A stretch of 6,523 nucleotides of DNA from an uncultured Chitinophagaceae bacterium. GTDB taxonomy: Bacteria > Bacteroidota > Bacteroidia > Chitinophagales > Chitinophagaceae. The stretch lies in NCBI GenBank assembly GCA_937897585.1, contig CALCNY010000073.1, positions 1 through 6,523 on the forward strand, read 5' to 3'. Positions 5,183 to 6,523 of the stretch are shown in pieces. Position 1 is the stretch's first letter, and every line of letters begins with the position of its first letter. The notes under the pieces were generated by a model. The model saw only the letters and a list, made by a program, of their open reading frames with translations. It searched no databases and was not told where the DNA came from. A program made the position numbers and the translations under genes.

Positions 5183-5270
5183 TTCGAATATTTGCGTATC
5201 ATACCGTATCAAAAATTATTTTGTGGTTTAGTATCATGTTCGTATATTTGCGTATCATACCGTATCAAAA
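5183..5270 (+). repeat. Two 32-bp direct repeats carrying phased GTATCA sites
   Basis: Copies at 5183-5214 and 5239-5270 differ at one base and start 56 bp apart; weaker similarity extends upstream from GTGGTT (5164 and 5223). Each copy holds two GTATCA sites 10 bp apart (5196 and 5206; 5252 and 5262), and a fifth lies at 5231. The first site of each pair is part of GTATCATAC, a small palindrome. The array covers the promoter and likely start of transcription of the Fic gene at 5280, so it is probably an operator, perhaps for that protein's winged helix. Confidence 0.65.
5220..5250 (+). promoter_or_regulatory. Canonical Bacteroidota promoter for the second Fic gene
   Basis: TTTG (5220-5223), a 19-bp spacer and TATATTTG (5243-5250) match the Bacteroidota -33/-7 consensus exactly. 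The single base that differs between the two 32-bp repeats is what makes the downstream copy read TATATTTG (the upstream copy reads AATATTTG), so only copy 2 has a full -7 box. Transcription should begin near 5257, about 23 bp before the ATG at 5280. Confidence 0.7.
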
Positions 5271-5279
5271 GTGTAAATT

Positions 5280-6523
5280 ATGGCAATAATAAATACAGTG
5301 AATTTAGATTTGAACTTTGAATTAATCAATAAGTTAAGTTCAATTGATCGCTTTAGCGGCGAATGGTCAAATATTGAAAGACGCGAAGGCATTCATACAT
5401 TAAAGCAACTTAAATCAATTGCAACAGTTCAAAGTGTTGGTGCTTCAACACGAATTGAGGGCGCGAAATTGACCAACGATGAAATTCAGGTTTTACTTTT
5501 TGAAAATTTAACAATAGACAAGCTTGAAGAACGTGATCAACAAGAAGTAGTTGGGTATTTTCAAGCATTAGATACAATTTCTGAGTCATTTGCCGATATA
5601 CGTGTTTCTGAAGGAGATGTGAAAAACCTTCATAAAATCCTAATGAAACACAGTGAAAAAGATGAATGGCATAGAGGAGAGTATAAACAACATCCCAACT
5701 CTGTAGACGCACATTATCCAGATGGCAGAACTGTGACAATTTTCAATACTACAAAGCCAGGTCAGGATACGGAAATAGCAATGCAATCCTTGTTTGAATG
5801 GTATCAAAACGATAAGTCTACTCCTGCAATTATAAAAGTTGCAGTTTTTGTTTATGAGTTCTTAAGTATTCACCCTTTTCAAGATGGCAATGGAAGATTA
5901 AGTCGTTTGTTAGGGACATTGTTACTCCTTAAACAGGGCTATCCGTGGATTCAATTCGTAAGTTTTGAGCACGAAATAGAAAATAGAAAAACGGAATATT
6001 ACAAGGTGCTCATGGATTGTCAACAAAATAGGCCAGGTGAAAGTGTTGATTTATGGCTTGATTTCTTTCTAGATTGTTTAAGTAATATACAAGGCAAGCT
6101 TATACAGAAATTAGAAGCCCACCAATCTAAGATGACTTTAAATCCGCGTGAGAAAAAAATATTTCAATTTATTGAAGCCTATCCAGGTGTAAAGTCAAGC
6201 GAAATTGCATCTAGGTTGAATATCCCATTGCCATCTGTAAAACGAATATTATCCGAAATGATTGCAGACAAAATAATTTCAAAAAATGGTACTGGGACAG
6301 GAACGAATTATACAGCTGAAAGAACTGTAAAAGTCAAAACTGATTTGATGATGAAATTTTCGAATGAAGAAACTGAAAAAGTGTTTGAGCTTTCGAATAA
6401 GCATGCATTTATTGAAATAAAGAAAATAATTCTAACTCCAAAGTTTGACTGGAAAATTCCAGATGAATGGGCAAAATATCTAAGCCTCCAAAATCCAATA
6501 ATAACAATTGTCGCTAAGACAAT
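5280..6523 (+). CDS. Second Fic-family AMP-transferase, class II, C-terminus beyond window
   Basis: The frame is open from ATG at 5280 to the window edge (414 codons, no stop), so the gene is partial. The motif HPFQDGNGRLSR at 198-209 (H198, D202, R206, R209) is complete, so protein AMPylation is the expected activity. The inhibitory helix STRIEG (56-61, E60) lies N-terminal to it, which makes this class II and self-inhibited. A flap-like GRTVTIF is at 149-155. A winged helix follows at about 288-345 (NPREKKIFQFIEAYPGVKSS onward), as in the SoFic type of bacterial Fic proteins, and at least 65 further residues of unrecognised sequence come after it. Only short motifs are shared with the Fic protein at 2735, so the two are different subfamilies rather than a recent duplication. 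Regulation is probably through the GTATCA repeats over its promoter. Residue use is unremarkable and no damage is seen. Confidence 0.9.
   Translation, partial: MAIINTVNLDLNFELINKLSSIDRFSGEWSNIERREGIHTLKQLKSIATVQSVGASTRIEGAKLTNDEIQVLLFENLTIDKLEERDQQEVVGYFQALDTISESFADIRVSEGDVKNLHKILMKHSEKDEWHRGEYKQHPNSVDAHYPDGRTVTIFNTTKPGQDTEIAMQSLFEWYQNDKSTPAIIKVAVFVYEFLSIHPFQDGNGRLSRLLGTLLLLKQGYPWIQFVSFEHEIENRKTEYYKVLMDCQQNRPGESVDLWLDFFLDCLSNIQGKLIQKLEAHQSKMTLNPREKKIFQFIEAYPGVKSSEIASRLNIPLPSVKRILSEMIADKIISKNGTGTGTNYTAERTVKVKTDLMMKFSNEETEKVFELSNKHAFIEIKKIILTPKFDWKIPDEWAKYLSLQNPIITIVAKT

Noticed and set aside
5183..5270. The two 32-bp repeats as a CRISPR array
   Set aside because: Only two copies, 24 bp between them, similarity extends into the gap and a promoter lies inside; no cas genes.
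5410..5739. Minus-strand open frame of 109 codons
   Set aside because: It lies wholly antisense to the second Fic gene, whose plus-strand frame has recognisable Fic motifs.

Overview
The window looks like accessory DNA from a member of the Bacteroidota. The grounds are an AT-rich composition, several close matches to the phylum's promoter consensus (TTTG, about 19 bp, then TAnnTTTG), start codons mostly without a purine-rich ribosome site, and protein families (IS21-type IstA/IstB, AbiEi-like winged helices, class II Fic enzymes) common in that group. No species can be named from the sequence.

Layout. Positions 1 to about 1294 are the right-hand part of an IS21-family insertion sequence: the 3' end of istA, a complete istB, and a right end with two copies of a terminal repeat. 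This end abuts, and apparently truncates, an unrecognised small minus-strand gene (1279-1599). A 300-bp divergent intergenic region (1600-1895) follows, with three separate perfect inverted repeats. One of them is a 44-bp palindrome built from an 8-bp unit. Next is a stand-alone AbiEi-like/DUF6088 winged-helix protein (1896-2495) with no AbiEii toxin gene beside it. A 239-bp regulatory stretch holds a complex operator present twice with the same internal spacing. It leads into a large Fic-domain protein whose N-terminus is itself an AbiEi-like winged-helix module (2735-4222). A GC-rich, foldable segment (4261-4318) separates this gene from a convergent Cro/CI-type regulator (4411-4707, minus). 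About 570 bp without a gene (4708-5279) carries four perfect stem-loops and a 32-bp direct repeat that overlaps a canonical promoter. A second class II Fic protein starts at 5280 and runs off the right edge of the window.

How it fits together. Both Fic proteins keep an intact Fic catalytic motif and an (S/T)xxxEG inhibitory helix ahead of it, so each is predicted to be a self-inhibited AMP-transferring enzyme. Each also has a DNA-binding-type module (N-terminal AbiEi-like in the first, C-terminal winged helix in the second) and sits behind an elaborate repeat-based operator. Autoregulation is therefore the simplest reading for both. The most unusual points are the fusion of an AbiEi antitoxin-type module to a Fic toxin-type domain, and the duplicated three-half-site operator whose last half-site contains the fic start codon. 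The functional links between genes are inference; motifs, repeats and spacing are read directly.
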